Shown here one piece after another: positions 37,035 through 48,746 of a DNA stretch of 64,000 nucleotides. The translations under genes were made by a program, and so were the position numbers. The stretch is from Pseudoduganella buxea (GTDB lineage Bacteria; Pseudomonadota; Gammaproteobacteria; Burkholderiales; Burkholderiaceae_D). Numbering within the stretch: the first letter of the stretch is position 1; each line of letters starts with the position of its first letter. A model generated the notes under the pieces. It ran no database searches. It was given only the letters and a program-made list of their open reading frames with translations, and was not told the origin of the DNA. The stretch covers positions 148,600-212,599 of the forward strand of contig NZ_WNKZ01000001.1 in NCBI RefSeq assembly GCF_009720835.1, in the 5' to 3' direction.

Positions 37035-37820
37035 ATGCACTACGAAACCCTGAACATCGACATCGCCGACCGCCTGGCCACCGTTACCCTGAACCGGCCG
37101 GAGGTGCGCAACGCCTTCAACGAGGAAACCATCGCCGAACTGACGGCGGCGTTCACGGCGCTGGGCGAAGTCGACTCGATCGGCGCCATCGTGCTGGCCG
37201 CGAACGGCGTGGCCTTCTGCGCCGGCGCGGACCTGAACTGGATGAAGAAAATGGCCGGCTACTCGCACGACGAGAACCGCGCCGACGCCATAGGGCTGGC
37301 CAACATGCTGCGCACGATCTACCTGTGCCCGAAGCCCGTCGTGGCCAAGGTGCAGGGCGACTGCTATGCCGGCGGCATGGGCCTGGTGGCCGCCTGCGAT
37401 ATCGCGGTGGCCGCCGAGGAAGCCCACTTCTGCCTCAGCGAAGTGAAGCTGGGCCTGATCCCCGCCACCATTTCGCCGTATGTCATCAAGGCGATGGGGG
37501 AAAGCGCATCGCGCCGTTACTTCCTCACCGCCGAACGTTTCAATGCCAGGGAAGCACTGCGCATCGGCTTCGTGCACGAGGTGGCCACCGCCGCCACCCT
37601 CGACGGCCAGGTCGATACCATCGCCCACGCGCTGATGGCCAACAGCCCGAACGCCGTGAAGGAAGCCAAGGCGCTGGTGCGCGACGTCGCCGGCCAGCCG
37701 GTCACCGATACGCTGGTGGCCGACACGGCCCAGCGCATCGCCCACATCCGCGCCTCGGATGAAGGGCGCGAAGGCGTGCTTTCCTTCCTCGAGAAGCGCA
37801 AGCCGTCCTGGCTCACCTGA
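37035..37820 (+). CDS. liuC: Methylglutaconyl-CoA hydratase (enoyl-CoA hydratase family)
   Basis: LiuC hydrates 3-methylglutaconyl-CoA to HMG-CoA. The protein has 261 residues with a crotonase fold. LAANGVAFCAGADLNWMKKM is the first oxyanion-hole segment; VQGDCYAGGMGLVAACDIAV is the second, and CLSEVKLGLIPATISPYV carries the catalytic Glu region. The DLNWMKKM pattern is typical of the liu-operon hydratase. GAAGGA precedes ATG 37035, 13 bases after the liuB stop. Confidence 0.92.
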   Translation: MHYETLNIDIADRLATVTLNRPEVRNAFNEETIAELTAAFTALGEVDSIGAIVLAANGVAFCAGADLNWMKKMAGYSHDENRADAIGLANMLRTIYLCPKPVVAKVQGDCYAGGMGLVAACDIAVAAEEAHFCLSEVKLGLIPATISPYVIKAMGESASRRYFLTAERFNAREALRIGFVHEVATAATLDGQVDTIAHALMANSPNAVKEAKALVRDVAGQPVTDTLVADTAQRIAHIRASDEGREGVLSFLEKRKPSWLT

Positions 37821-37837
37821 TTTTTCGGAGTCTTTTT

Positions 37838-39163
37838 TTGTCGAATCAAACCAGCGATTGGGTCGCCCGCAGCCTGCAAAGCGTGTGGCACCCGTGTACG
37901 CAAATGCAGCACCACGAAAGCACGCCGCTGATTCCGGTCAGCCATGGGCGCGGCCCGTGGCTGTACGACCAGGATGGCCGTCGCTACCTGGATGCCATCA
38001 GCTCGTGGTGGGTCAACCTGTTCGGCCACGCCAACCCGCGCATCAACGCGGCGCTGCGCGAGCAGCTGGACAAGCTGGAACACGCGATGCTGGCCGGCTT
38101 CACGCACGAACCCGTGATCGAGCTGTCCGAACGCCTGTCGGCCCTGACGGATCGCCGCCTGGGCCACGCCTTCTACGCCTCGGACGGCGCCTCCGCCGTC
38201 GAGATCGCGCTGAAGATGAGTTTCCACTCCTGGCGCAACCGCGGCCAGGCGGACAAGCAGGAATTCGTCTGCCTGCAGGGCAGCTATCACGGCGAAACCA
38301 TCGGCGCCTTGGCCGTGACCGACGTGGCCCTGTTCAAGGACGCCTATGGCCCGCTGCTGCGCGCCGCGCAGACGGTGAGGTCGCCCGACGCGCGCCAGGC
38401 ACGCGATGGCGAAACGGCGCAGGACGTGGCACGCCGCGCCGCCGCCGACGTCGAGCGCCTGTTCGCCGAAAAAGCGGACAGGATCGCCGCCATCATCGTC
38501 GAGCCGCTGGTGCAGTGCGCCGCCGGCATGGCGATGCACGATCCCCTGTACCTGCAACTCGTGCGCGCGCTGTGCGACCGATATGGCGTGCACCTGATCC
38601 TGGACGAAATCGCCGTCGGCTGCGGCCGCACGGGCACCTTCTTCGCCTGCGAGCAGGCCGGCATCTGGCCGGACTTCGTCACGCTATCGAAGGGCATCAG
38701 CGGCGGCTACCTGCCGCTGTCGGTGGTGCTGACGACGGACGAGGTCTACCAGGCCTTCTACAGCGCCGACGTCACGCGCGGCTTCCTGCATTCGCATTCG
38801 TACACGGGCAATCCGCTGGCCTGTCGCGCCGCGCTGGCCACGCTCGACATCTTCGCCCAGGACGACGTGCTGGCGGCGAACCGTGCCAAGGCCGAACGCA
38901 TCACGGCCGCGCTGGCGCCGCTGCGCGCGCATCCCCGGGTGCGCCACTTCCGCCAGCAGGGCATGATCTGGGCCTTCGATGCGGAAGGCGTCGACAAGGC
39001 CTTCGCGCGCCGCTTCTTCGCCAACGCCACGCAAAACGAACTGCTGCTGCGCCCCATCGGCGCCACGGTCTACCTGATGCCGCCGTATATCCTGGACGAC
39101 GGCGACATCGCGCTGCTGGCCGAGCGCACGCTGGCCGTGTTCGAACAGACGATCGCGGGCTGA
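37838..39163 (+). CDS. bioA: Adenosylmethionine-8-amino-7-oxononanoate aminotransferase
   Basis: BioA converts KAPA to DAPA in biotin synthesis with S-adenosylmethionine as amino donor. This PLP enzyme has 441 residues. [19 protein letters not shown] and [19 protein letters not shown] are BioA signatures. The PLP Lys is in [14 protein letters not shown], and [13 protein letters not shown] carries the cofactor-binding Asp. The start is a TTG (SNQTSDW follows), supported by CGGAG seven bases upstream; there is no usable ATG nearby. It begins 17 bases after liuC and ends 1 base before bioF. Confidence 0.95.
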   Translation: MSNQTSDWVARSLQSVWHPCTQMQHHESTPLIPVSHGRGPWLYDQDGRRYLDAISSWWVNLFGHANPRINAALREQLDKLEHAMLAGFTHEPVIELSERLSALTDRRLGHAFYASDGASAVEIALKMSFHSWRNRGQADKQEFVCLQGSYHGETIGALAVTDVALFKDAYGPLLRAAQTVRSPDARQARDGETAQDVARRAAADVERLFAEKADRIAAIIVEPLVQCAAGMAMHDPLYLQLVRALCDRYGVHLILDEIAVGCGRTGTFFACEQAGIWPDFVTLSKGISGGYLPLSVVLTTDEVYQAFYSADVTRGFLHSHSYTGNPLACRAALATLDIFAQDDVLAANRAKAERITAALAPLRAHPRVRHFRQQGMIWAFDAEGVDKAFARRFFANATQNELLLRPIGATVYLMPPYILDDGDIALLAERTLAVFEQTIAG

Positions 39164-39164
39164 C

Positions 39165-40349
39165 ATGGAACTGCTGAACAAACTCGATACGCAATTGCAG
39201 GCGCTGGCCGCGCAAAGCCTGATCCGCACGCGCCGCACGGTGGAAACGCCGTGCGCGCCGCGCGTGACGGTGGACGGGCGCGAACTGCTGGCGTTCTGCA
39301 GCAACGACTACCTGGGCCTGGCCGCCCACCCGGCCATCGCCGCCGCGCTGCAGGAAGGCGCGGACCGCTACGGCACCGGCAGCGGCGCCTCGCACCTGAT
39401 CAGTGGCCACAGCCGTGCCCACGTGGCGCTGGAAGAACGCCTGGCGGCCTTCGAAAGCCCCTATCTGGTCGACGCACGAGCGCTGACCTTCTGCACCGGC
39501 TACATGGCCAACCTGGCCGTCATCACGGGTCTTGCCGGCGTGGACAAGAACACGGAAATCTTCAGCGAGGCGCTGAACCACGCTTCGCTGATCGACGGTG
39601 CCCGGCTGGCCCGCACCGGTGTGAAGGTGTATCCGCACGCGGACGTCGAAGCACTGGCCGCACTGCTGGAAGCGAGCAGCGCCACCAACAAGATCGTCGT
39701 CACCGACAGCGTGTTCTCGATGGACGGCGACCTCGCCCCGCTGCCGGCCCTGCTGGCCCTGTGCGAGCGGCACGATGCCTGGCTGGTGGTGGACGACGCA
39801 CACGGCTTCGGCACCTTGGGCGACAACGGCCACGGCGCGCTGGAGCATTTCGAGCTGCGCTCGCCCAACCTGGTCTACATGGGCACCCTGGGCAAGGCCG
39901 CCGGCGTCGGCGGCGCCTTCGTGGCCGCGCATGCGACCGTGATCGAAACGCTGGTCCAGCGCGCCCGCCCGTACATCTTCACGACGGCGGCGCCGCCCGC
40001 GCTGGCGCACGCCCTGTTGACCAGCCTGGACATCATCGAAGGGCCGGAAGGCCGGCGCCGCCGCAACCACCTGCAGGCTTTGGTGGCACAATGGCGCGAG
40101 TGCCTGGCGCTGCGGCGCTGGCAGCCGCTGGCCTCGGAAACGGCGATCCAGCCCATCGTGATCGGGCCAAACGACGAGACGATGCGCGCCTCGGCCGCGC
40201 TGTACGAGCAGGGCTTCTGGGTCGGCGGCATCCGCCCGCCCACGGTGCCGGCCGATACGGCCCGGCTGCGCGTCACCTTCTCGGCCGCCCATACCGAGGC
40301 CGAAGTGGCGGCCCTGGCCGCCGCCTTGAACCAACTGGAAAGGACCTGA
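39165..40349 (+). CDS. bioF: 8-amino-7-oxononanoate synthase
   Basis: BioF condenses pimeloyl-ACP (or CoA) with L-alanine to KAPA. The protein has 394 residues of the PLP alpha-oxoamine synthase family. [18 protein letters not shown] and [20 protein letters not shown] are family motifs, and [14 protein letters not shown] holds the PLP-interacting Asp/His. The PLP Lys is in [15 protein letters not shown]. One base separates it from bioA and one from bioD, so the three genes are very tightly coupled. Confidence 0.95.
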   Translation: MELLNKLDTQLQALAAQSLIRTRRTVETPCAPRVTVDGRELLAFCSNDYLGLAAHPAIAAALQEGADRYGTGSGASHLISGHSRAHVALEERLAAFESPYLVDARALTFCTGYMANLAVITGLAGVDKNTEIFSEALNHASLIDGARLARTGVKVYPHADVEALAALLEASSATNKIVVTDSVFSMDGDLAPLPALLALCERHDAWLVVDDAHGFGTLGDNGHGALEHFELRSPNLVYMGTLGKAAGVGGAFVAAHATVIETLVQRARPYIFTTAAPPALAHALLTSLDIIEGPEGRRRRNHLQALVAQWRECLALRRWQPLASETAIQPIVIGPNDETMRASAALYEQGFWVGGIRPPTVPADTARLRVTFSAAHTEAEVAALAAALNQLERT

Positions 40350-40350
40350 G

Positions 40351-41145
40351 ATGGCTCTGGAAGATCCCGTCATCGCCCCCGCCGCCGTCGCCGACGAAGA
40401 GCTGGCAACTCAGCCGGCCACAGAACTGGCGGCGCTCGGCATCCCGCCCCGCTTCGCATGCTTCGTCACGGGCACGGACACGGAAATCGGCAAGACGCTG
40501 ATCTCGTCGGCACTGCTGCATGCACTGGTCCAGCAGGGCGTGCGCGCTTGCGGCATGAAACCCGTCGCGGCCGGTGCGGTAATGCGCGACGGCGGCCTGC
40601 ACAACGACGACTGCGACCAGCTGGCCGCGGCCGGCAACGTGCACCTGCCGCAGTCGATCACGACGCCCTTCCTGCTGCAGGAACCGGCCGCGCCGCATAT
40701 CGCCGCCGCGCTGGAAAAGGTGACGATCGACCCGGTGCCGATCCTGGCCTCCTACCTGGAAATCGCCGCCGCCAGCGACGCCACCGTGGTCGAAGGCGTG
40801 GGCGGCTTTCGCGTGCCGCTGACGGACAACTACGACACGGCCGACCTGGCGCAGCAGCTCGACCTGCCGATGATCCTCGTGGTGGGCATGCGGCTGGGCT
40901 GCATCAACCACGCGCTGCTGACGGCCGAAGCGATCGCCGCGCGCGGCCTGAAGCTGGTGGGCTGGGTGGCCAACGCGCTGGAACCGGAAATGGCGTTCGA
41001 GGACGAGAACATCGAAGCACTGGCGGCGCGCCTGCCGGCACCGCTGCTGGGCCGGGTGCCGCGCCTGGCCGAGGCGACGGCCGCCGCCGCCGCCGCCCAC
41101 CTGGATTTTTCGGGCCTGCCGAACTGGCCGGCCCGTACGACGTAA
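40351..41145 (+). CDS. bioD: Dethiobiotin synthetase
   Basis: BioD closes the ureido ring of dethiobiotin with ATP and CO2. The protein has 264 residues. The P-loop is [28 protein letters not shown] gives the substrate Lys and [15 protein letters not shown] the second ATP segment. About 35 Ala/Glu-rich residues precede the P-loop, longer than the usual few; an internal start is not obvious and AAGGA supports the first ATG. Downstream, 61 bases separate it from bioB. bioC and bioH are not in this window. Confidence 0.93.
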   Translation: MALEDPVIAPAAVADEELATQPATELAALGIPPRFACFVTGTDTEIGKTLISSALLHALVQQGVRACGMKPVAAGAVMRDGGLHNDDCDQLAAAGNVHLPQSITTPFLLQEPAAPHIAAALEKVTIDPVPILASYLEIAAASDATVVEGVGGFRVPLTDNYDTADLAQQLDLPMILVVGMRLGCINHALLTAEAIAARGLKLVGWVANALEPEMAFEDENIEALAARLPAPLLGRVPRLAEATAAAAAAHLDFSGLPNWPARTT

Positions 41146-41206
41146 AGTAAAACACGATGCGAGGCATTGTCCCGATGTCCGTATCCAGCTGAAAAAGGAA
41201 TTCAAG

Positions 41207-42247
41207 ATGTCCCTGCATGAACCGAAAACCGTTGAACTGCACCGCCCCGCCGCGGCCATCAAGCTGCCGGAAGCGGCCACCTGGCCGCGCGAGGACGTGC
41301 TGGCCCTGTTCGAACTGCCGTTCAACGAACTGATGTTCCGGGCCCAGGAAGCCCAGCGCGCGAACTTCCCGGACGGCGACGTGGAACTGGCGACGCTGCT
41401 GTCGATCAAGACCGGCGGCTGCGAGGAAGACTGCGGCTACTGCCCGCAGGCCGCGCGCTACGACACGGGCGTGGAAGCGAAGAAGATCCTCGATACCGCC
41501 ACCGTGCTGGAAGCGGCGAAGCAGGCCAAGGACAACGGCGCCACGCGCTTCTGCATGGGCGCTGCATGGCGCAGCCCGAAGGACCGCGACATGGACAAGG
41601 TCGAGGAGATGGTGCGTGAAGTGAAGGCCCTGGGCCTGGAAACCTGCGCCACCCTGGGCATGCTGGAAGAGCAGCAGGCCGAGCGCCTGAAGGCCGCCGG
41701 GCTGGATTACTACAACCACAACCTGGATACGGCGCCGGAGTTCTACGACAACGTGATCTCCACCCGCCAGTACCAGGACCGCCTGGACACCCTCGGCCAC
41801 GTGCGCAACGCCGGCCTGAAGGTCTGCTGCGGCGGCATCGTCGGCATGGGCGAGACGCGCGACCAGCGCGCTGGCCTGATCGCCCAGCTGGCCAACCTGA
41901 ACCCGTATCCGGAATCGGTGCCGATCAACCACCTGGTGCAGGTGGAGGGCACGCCGCTGCACGGCATGGACCGCCTCGACCCGCTGGAATTCGTGCGCAC
42001 CATCGCCGTGGCCCGCATCACGATGCCGAAGGCGCGCGTGCGCCTGTCGGCCGGCCGCCGCGAACTGGGCGAAGCCGTGCAGGCGATGTGCTTCATGGCC
42101 GGCGCCAATTCGATCTTCTACGGCGACAAGCTGCTCACCACCGACAACCCGGAAGCGAACGACGACCGCGCGCTGCTGGCCAAGCTGGGTCTGAAAACCC
42201 GCGCGGCCACGCTGGAGTCGGTGCAGAAGGAAGCCTGCGGCTGCTGA
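41207..42247 (+). CDS. bioB: Biotin synthase
   Basis: BioB is the radical-SAM enzyme that inserts sulfur into dethiobiotin. The protein has 346 residues. [19 protein letters not shown] provides the CxxxCxxC cluster for the SAM-binding [4Fe-4S]. Conserved Cys and Asn residues for the auxiliary cluster are in [10 protein letters not shown] and [33 protein letters not shown] holds the cluster-binding Arg. AAAAAGGA precedes the ATG. It is followed after 54 bases by the biotin-carrying subunit gene liuD. Confidence 0.96.
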   Translation: MSLHEPKTVELHRPAAAIKLPEAATWPREDVLALFELPFNELMFRAQEAQRANFPDGDVELATLLSIKTGGCEEDCGYCPQAARYDTGVEAKKILDTATVLEAAKQAKDNGATRFCMGAAWRSPKDRDMDKVEEMVREVKALGLETCATLGMLEEQQAERLKAAGLDYYNHNLDTAPEFYDNVISTRQYQDRLDTLGHVRNAGLKVCCGGIVGMGETRDQRAGLIAQLANLNPYPESVPINHLVQVEGTPLHGMDRLDPLEFVRTIAVARITMPKARVRLSAGRRELGEAVQAMCFMAGANSIFYGDKLLTTDNPEANDDRALLAKLGLKTRAATLESVQKEACGC

Positions 42248-42301
42248 ACCACGGCAGTCGCGGTACCCCATAAAAAGGCCAAGAGCCCAGAAGGAGGAGA
42301 C

Positions 42302-44344
<2,043 letters not shown>

Positions 44345-44359
44345 TCCGGGGAGAACACG

Positions 44360-45292
44360 ATGCGTATTCTCCTGTACCGTGCCGACGGCAATACGGCGCC
44401 ATGGGCGGACGATTTTGCCCGGCACCTGCCGCAGGCCACCTGCGTAACGTGGACCGAAGGCCAGCGGCAGGAGCCCTGCGACTATGCTGTCGTGTGGGCG
44501 CCGCCGGAAGCGATGCTGCGCGAACTGGCCGAGGTGAAGGCCATCTTCCTGATGGGCGCCGGCGCCGATGCCATGCTGCGCGACGCGGACCAGATTCCCC
44601 GCAGCGTGCCGATCGTGCGCCTCGGCGACGCCGGCATGGGCGTGCAGATGGCGGAATATGTGGTGCATGCCGTGCTGCGCTACTTCCGCCGCTTCGACCA
44701 GTACGAAGACCAGGCGGCCGTGGGCGAGTGGCGCCAGCTGCCGCCGCGCGACAAGGCCGATTTCGCCGTCGGCGTCATGGGTGCCGGCGTACTGGGCCAG
44801 CGCGTGCTGGACTGCCTGAAGCCGTTCGGCTTTCCACTGCACGCGTGGACCCGCAGCGACAAGCACATCGACGGCGTCACCTGCTTTCATGGAAGCGACG
44901 GCCTGGAAGCCTTCCTGCGGCGCACCCGCGTCGTGGTCTGCATGCTGCCGCTGACCGAGGACACGGCCAATATCCTGAACCGTGCCAACCTGGGCCGGTT
45001 GCCCCAGGGCGCCTATGTCATTAACGTGGCGCGGGGCGCCCACCTGTCCGAGCCGGACCTGCTGACCTTCGTCAAATCCGGCCATATCGCCGGCGCCACG
45101 CTGGACGTGTTCCGCCACGAGCCGCTGCCGGTACAGCATCCGTTCTGGCAGGAGCCGCGCATCACGATCACGCCACACGTCGCCGCGCTGACCTTGCGCA
45201 GCGAGAGCGTGCAGCAGATCGCCGGCAAGATCGAACTGCTGGCGCGGGGCGAACCTTGCGCCGACATCGTCAACCGTGATTTGGGGTACTGA
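44360..45292 (+). CDS. Glyoxylate/hydroxypyruvate reductase A-like D-2-hydroxyacid dehydrogenase
   Basis: This is an NAD(P)H-dependent 2-hydroxyacid dehydrogenase of 310 residues in the GhrA group. GVMGAGVLGQRVLDCLKPFG is the cofactor-binding motif. VVVCMLPLTEDTANILN and INVARGAHLSEPDLL carry the Arg region, DVFRHEPLPVQHPFW the Glu, and ITITPHVAALT the catalytic His. GGGGAGAA precedes the ATG. It sits between liuD and liuE with 15-base and 1-base gaps, an unusual insertion; a role with a glyoxylate-like or leucine-derived 2-oxoacid is inference. Confidence 0.9.
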   Translation: MRILLYRADGNTAPWADDFARHLPQATCVTWTEGQRQEPCDYAVVWAPPEAMLRELAEVKAIFLMGAGADAMLRDADQIPRSVPIVRLGDAGMGVQMAEYVVHAVLRYFRRFDQYEDQAAVGEWRQLPPRDKADFAVGVMGAGVLGQRVLDCLKPFGFPLHAWTRSDKHIDGVTCFHGSDGLEAFLRRTRVVVCMLPLTEDTANILNRANLGRLPQGAYVINVARGAHLSEPDLLTFVKSGHIAGATLDVFRHEPLPVQHPFWQEPRITITPHVAALTLRSESVQQIAGKIELLARGEPCADIVNRDLGY

Positions 45293-45293
45293 G

Positions 45294-46247
45294 ATGAATT
45301 TGCCAGACAATGAGAAGATCGCCGAGATGAGGCCGCGCGGCGGCCTGCCCAACAAGGTAAAAATCGTCGAAGTGGGGCCGCGTGACGGCCTGCAGAACGA
45401 GAAGGAAGACGTGCCGGCCGACGTGAAGATCGAGCTGGTGAACCGCCTTACGGCCGCCGGCTTTCCCAATATCGAGGCGGCGTCCTTCGTGTCGCCCAAG
45501 TGGGTGCCGCAGATGGCGACCAGCCGCGAGGTCATGGCCGGCATCGACCGCAAGCCGGGCGTGATCTATTCCGCGCTGACGCCGAACATGCAGGGCTTCG
45601 AGGCAGCGCTGGCGGCCAAGGCGGACGAGGTGGTGATCTTCGGCGCCGCATCGGAAGCCTTCTCGCAGCGCAATATCAACTGCTCGATCGCCGAATCCAT
45701 CGACCGCTTCACGCCCGTGGCCAAGGCGGCCAAGGAACACGGCCTGCGCCTGCGCGCCAGCGTCAGCACGGCGTTCGGCTGCCCCTACCAGGGCGACGTG
45801 CCGCTCGAATCGGTGGCCTACGTGGTGGGCCGCATGCGCGACCTGGGCTGCGACGAGATCGACATTGCGGACACCATCGGCGTGGCCACGCCGAAGAAGG
45901 CGCAGGCCGTGATGGCCACGGCAATCCGCGAGTTCCGCATCGACGGCCTGTCCGGCCACTTCCACGACACCTACGGCCAGGCGCTGGCCAATATCTACGC
46001 GTCGCTTGAACTGGGCATCGCCATCTTCCACTCGTCCGTGGCGGGCCTGGGCGGCTGCCCGTACGCCAAGGGCGCCACCGGCAACGTCGCCACGGAAGAC
46101 GTGATCTACCTGATGAACGGCCTGGGCATCGAGACGGGCATCGACCTGGACGCCGTGGTCGATGCCGGCCAGTTCATCTCGCAATTCCTGGGCCGCAAGG
46201 GCGCCAGCCGCGTCGGCAATGCCATCCTCGCCAAGCGGGCCGGCTGA
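45294..46247 (+). CDS. liuE: Hydroxymethylglutaryl-CoA lyase
   Basis: LiuE splits HMG-CoA into acetyl-CoA and acetoacetate, the last step of leucine breakdown. The protein has 317 residues. VKIVEVGPRDGLQNEKE is the metal/substrate entry motif, EAASFVSPKWVPQMAT follows, and GLGGCPYAKGATGNVATED contains the active-site Cys. The ATG at 45294 is one base after the dehydrogenase stop. About 20 residues precede the usual start of the domain. It is the last gene of the operon, followed by a palindrome and a strong terminator. Confidence 0.95.
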   Translation: MNLPDNEKIAEMRPRGGLPNKVKIVEVGPRDGLQNEKEDVPADVKIELVNRLTAAGFPNIEAASFVSPKWVPQMATSREVMAGIDRKPGVIYSALTPNMQGFEAALAAKADEVVIFGAASEAFSQRNINCSIAESIDRFTPVAKAAKEHGLRLRASVSTAFGCPYQGDVPLESVAYVVGRMRDLGCDEIDIADTIGVATPKKAQAVMATAIREFRIDGLSGHFHDTYGQALANIYASLELGIAIFHSSVAGLGGCPYAKGATGNVATEDVIYLMNGLGIETGIDLDAVVDAGQFISQFLGRKGASRVGNAILAKRAG

Positions 46248-46250
46248 TAT

Positions 46251-46287
46251 TGCCTGAAAAATGGGGACAGACCCCATTTTTCGGGCA
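46251..46287. repeat. Palindromic repeat with GGGGACAGACCCC core after liuE
   Basis: Arms TGCCTGAAAAATGGGG (46251-46266) and CCCCATTTTTCGGGCA (46272-46287) enclose ACAGA, with one mismatch. It belongs to the same general family as the units near 848, 4701 and 30600 and may reinforce termination. Confidence 0.75.
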
Positions 46288-46311
46288 ACACTGCTAACCG
46301 TTCAGGCAGAA

Positions 46312-46345
46312 AAAAACCCCGTGAGCCGAAACTCACGGGGTTTTT
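46312..46345. terminator. Strong bidirectional rho-independent terminator
   Basis: A 14-base perfect stem, AAAAACCCCGTGAG (46312-46325) and CTCACGGGGTTTTT (46332-46345), has a six-base loop and a T tract in both directions. It ends the liu-bio operon on the plus strand and tRNA-Pro on the minus strand. Confidence 0.92.
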
Positions 46346-46354
46346 CTTGAATCT

Positions 46355-46431
46355 TGGTCGGAGTACAAGGATTCGAACCTTGGACCCCCTGGTCCCAAAC
46401 CAGGTGCGCTACCGGGCTGCGCTACACTCCG
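46355..46431 (-). tRNA. tRNA-Pro (anticodon TGG)
   Basis: On the minus strand the 77-base gene starts CGGAGTG and ends TACTCCGACCA, so CCA is encoded. The acceptor stem pairs through CGGAGTG/TACTCCG with one G-U. The anticodon arm is CCTGG-TTTGGGA-CCAGG, giving TGG. The T arm contains GGTTCGAATCC. The promoter and terminator are both visible next to it. Confidence 0.96.
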
Positions 46432-46441
46432 AAGAAGCAAG

Positions 46442-46470
46442 ATAATACCGACCCCCAGCTCATCCGTCAA
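46442..46470 (-). promoter_or_regulatory. Sigma-70 promoter of tRNA-Pro
   Basis: Read on the minus strand, TTGACG (46465-46470) and TATTAT (46442-46447) are separated by 17 bases, a near-consensus promoter that places the start about 5 bases before the tRNA. Confidence 0.8.
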
Positions 46471-46556
46471 GGGCGGCCAAAATTTATTTGGCACCGACCA
46501 CCATGCCAAATCGGCAATGTGAGAAACTTGGCATCCCATCGGACGCCTGGGCCACC

Positions 46557-47159
46557 ATGCAGCAGACGCTGAACCGTATCGACACCGCGCCGCCATTGCG
46601 CCGCCCGGCCTTTGCCGTGGGACTGCTGGTCTCCGTGCTGCTGCACGTGCTGCTGCTGTGGTTCCTGCGGCTGCCTTCCGCGCCGGTCATGCCATCCGAC
46701 ACGCGGCCCTGGACACAGCCGCTGACGGTGCGCCTCGTGCCGCCACCGCCACCGCCCGTCGTCGTCGAGCGCACCACGCCGACATCTCCCGCGCCGGCAA
46801 GGCGGGAACGCACGCGGCCCGAGCGCTCGCAGGCGGTCACGGTGACGCCACGCCAGGCGGCATCCGAAACTGCCGCGCCCACGGTCCCTGAACCGGTTCC
46901 GCAGCCGGAAGAGCCCCGTGTGGACCTCGACGCGGCCCGTGCCGCCGCACGCGGCATGGCCAACGACCTCGATCCGCCGGCCACCAACTGGGCCGCCGAG
47001 AAGCTCAACAAGGGCAAGGAGTGGCGCGAGACGCGCGACGAAAAACTGGGCAAGGCTGTCGCCCGCTCCGCCCGACCGGAATGCCGCGACACCGGCGCGG
47101 GCTTGCTGTCGCCACTGGTCTGGCTGATGGACAAGAAGGGCAGCGGCTGCAAATTCTGA
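46557..47159 (+). CDS. TonB-like proline-rich membrane-anchored protein of unknown function
   Basis: The protein has 200 residues. A single membrane segment (AVGLLVSVLLHVLLLWFL, about 20-37) is followed by a Pro-rich periplasmic stretch (VRLVPPPPPPVVVERTT), as in TonB or energy-transducing proteins. The C-terminal part (RVDLDAARAAARGMAND and WAAEKLNKGKEWRETRDEK) does not look like a TonB domain, so the function is open. The start is uncertain: ATGs at 46503 and 46557 and a TTG at 46488 are in frame. The codons between 46503 and 46557 look atypical, so 46557 is chosen. There are two Cys near the C-terminus (PECRDTG and GSGCKF). Confidence 0.65.
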   Translation: MQQTLNRIDTAPPLRRPAFAVGLLVSVLLHVLLLWFLRLPSAPVMPSDTRPWTQPLTVRLVPPPPPPVVVERTTPTSPAPARRERTRPERSQAVTVTPRQAASETAAPTVPEPVPQPEEPRVDLDAARAAARGMANDLDPPATNWAAEKLNKGKEWRETRDEKLGKAVARSARPECRDTGAGLLSPLVWLMDKKGSGCKF

Positions 47160-47190
47160 CGCAATGAGAAACGACCATGAAAGGACGAAC

Positions 47191-47811
47191 ATGCTGACAA
47201 TACTGGGCAAGGAAACGTCGATCAATGTGCGCAAGGTGCTGTGGACCTGCCGCCTGCTGGACCTGGACTGGCAGCTCGAACCCTGGGGCAGCGGCGTGCG
47301 CGACCCGCGCGTGCCGGAATTCATGGCGCTTAATCCGAATGCGCAGGTGCCCGTGCTGCGCGAAGGCGACACGGTGCTGTGGGAGTCGAACACGATCTGC
47401 CGCTATCTGGCCACGCGCGCCGGCGACACGCCGCTGCTGCCGGCCGATGCGCTGGCCCGGGCCCGCGTGGAACAGTGGATGGACTGGCAGGCCACGGAAC
47501 TGAACGGCGCGTGGCGCCCCGCCTTCATGGCGCTGATGCGGGGCAGCGACAGGTTCGACGCTGCCGCCATCGCCGCCGGCGTGCGCGACTGGAACGACAA
47601 GATGGGCATCCTGGACGGCCAGCTGGCAACGACGGGCGCTTTCGTCACGGGTGCGGCCTTTACGCTGGCCGACGTGGTGCTGGCCTTGTCCGTGCACCGC
47701 TGGCGCATGACGCCGATCGAGCATGCGGCGCTGCCGGCCGTGGAGGCCTACCTGCGCCGGCTGGAAGGCGTGCCCGGTTTCGCGCAGTACTGCGGCCCGG
47801 AGACGCCGTAG
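47191..47811 (+). CDS. Glutathione S-transferase family protein
   Basis: This is a GST-fold protein of 206 residues. The thioredoxin-like N-domain (about 1-75) shows NVRKVLWTCRLLDLDWQ, NPNAQVPVLREGD (cis-Pro) and LWESNTICRYLA (glutathione-binding Glu-Ser). The helical C-domain has FVTGAAFTLADVVLALSVHR with the conserved Asp. AAAGGA supports the ATG at 47191 over a start at 47164. The substrate is unknown. It converges with rsmI, 4 bases away. Confidence 0.88.
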   Translation: MLTILGKETSINVRKVLWTCRLLDLDWQLEPWGSGVRDPRVPEFMALNPNAQVPVLREGDTVLWESNTICRYLATRAGDTPLLPADALARARVEQWMDWQATELNGAWRPAFMALMRGSDRFDAAAIAAGVRDWNDKMGILDGQLATTGAFVTGAAFTLADVVLALSVHRWRMTPIEHAALPAVEAYLRRLEGVPGFAQYCGPETP

Positions 47812-47815
47812 AAGA

Positions 47816-48736
47816 TTACACCTCGCCCTTCAGCGCCAGTGCCCGTTCGTACAGCGCGTTCTTCTTGCGGCCCGTGATCTGCGCGGCCAGGCTGGCGGCC
47901 TGCTTGACGGAGCACTCGGCCAGGAGAATGCCCAGGATGCGCTCCGCTTCCAGGTCGCCCGCGTCCGACGCGGCCGGCGCGCCTTCGAGCAGAACGACGT
48001 ACTCGCCCTTCTCGCGGTGGGCATCGGCGGCCAGCCAGGCGGCGGCATCGGCCAGCGGGCAGCGGTGGATTTCCTCGAACAGCTTGGTCAGCTCGCGCGC
48101 GAACACCACCTGGCGCGTGGGCTCGAAGGCCGAGGCCAGAGCCTGCGCGCAGTCGACGATGCGGTGCGGCGCTTCGTAGAACACCATCGTCGCCGTCACC
48201 GTGCGCAGGGCATTGAGGGCCGTCTCGCGCTGCTTGCCTTTGGACGGCAGGAAGCCGACGAAGTGGAACTGGTCGTTCACCAGGCCACTGGCGGACAGCG
48301 CCGTCACGGCAGCCGAAGCGCCGGGCAGCGGCACCACGCGCAGGCCGGCCGCACGCACGGCCTCGACGATCTTGGCGCCGGGGTCGGAGACGGCCGGCGT
48401 GCCCGCGTCGGAGACCAGCGCGATGCGTTCGCCCGCCTGCAGGCGCCGCACCAGCATCTCGCCGGCCTCGCGCTCGTTGTGCATGTGGGCCGCCACCAGG
48501 GGCTTGCTGATGCCGAAGCGCTGCAGCAGGTGGGCCGTGTTGCGGGTGTCCTCGCAAGCGATCGCATCGACCAGGGTCAACACGTGCAACGCCCGCAGGC
48601 TAATGTCGGTAACATTGCCGATCGGGGTGGCCACTACATACAATGTTGCCGTAGGATAGGTTTGGAGCGCCGTTTCGCCCAGCACGGGGAGCGTGGCAAG
48701 GACGGAAGGCGGCGAGCGGGAATCTTGAACTGTCAT
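47816..48736 (-). CDS. rsmI: 16S rRNA (cytidine1402-2'-O)-methyltransferase
   Basis: RsmI 2'-O-methylates C1402 in the ribosomal P site. The protein has 306 residues of the tetrapyrrole methylase fold. LYVVATPIGNVTDISLRAL, ACEDTRNTAHLLQRF, LVSDAGTPAVSDPG and FYEAPHRIVDC are signature segments. The longer frame upstream overlaps the divergent gene, so the ATG at 48736 is used. The divergent arrangement with an lpoA-like gene, 10 bases apart, is the same as yraL/yraM in E. coli. Confidence 0.94.
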   Translation of the reverse strand: MTVQDSRSPPSVLATLPVLGETALQTYPTATLYVVATPIGNVTDISLRALHVLTLVDAIACEDTRNTAHLLQRFGISKPLVAAHMHNEREAGEMLVRRLQAGERIALVSDAGTPAVSDPGAKIVEAVRAAGLRVVPLPGASAAVTALSASGLVNDQFHFVGFLPSKGKQRETALNALRTVTATMVFYEAPHRIVDCAQALASAFEPTRQVVFARELTKLFEEIHRCPLADAAAWLAADAHREKGEYVVLLEGAPAASDAGDLEAERILGILLAECSVKQAASLAAQITGRKKNALYERALALKGEV

Positions 48737-48746
48737 TGGGGGTAGG

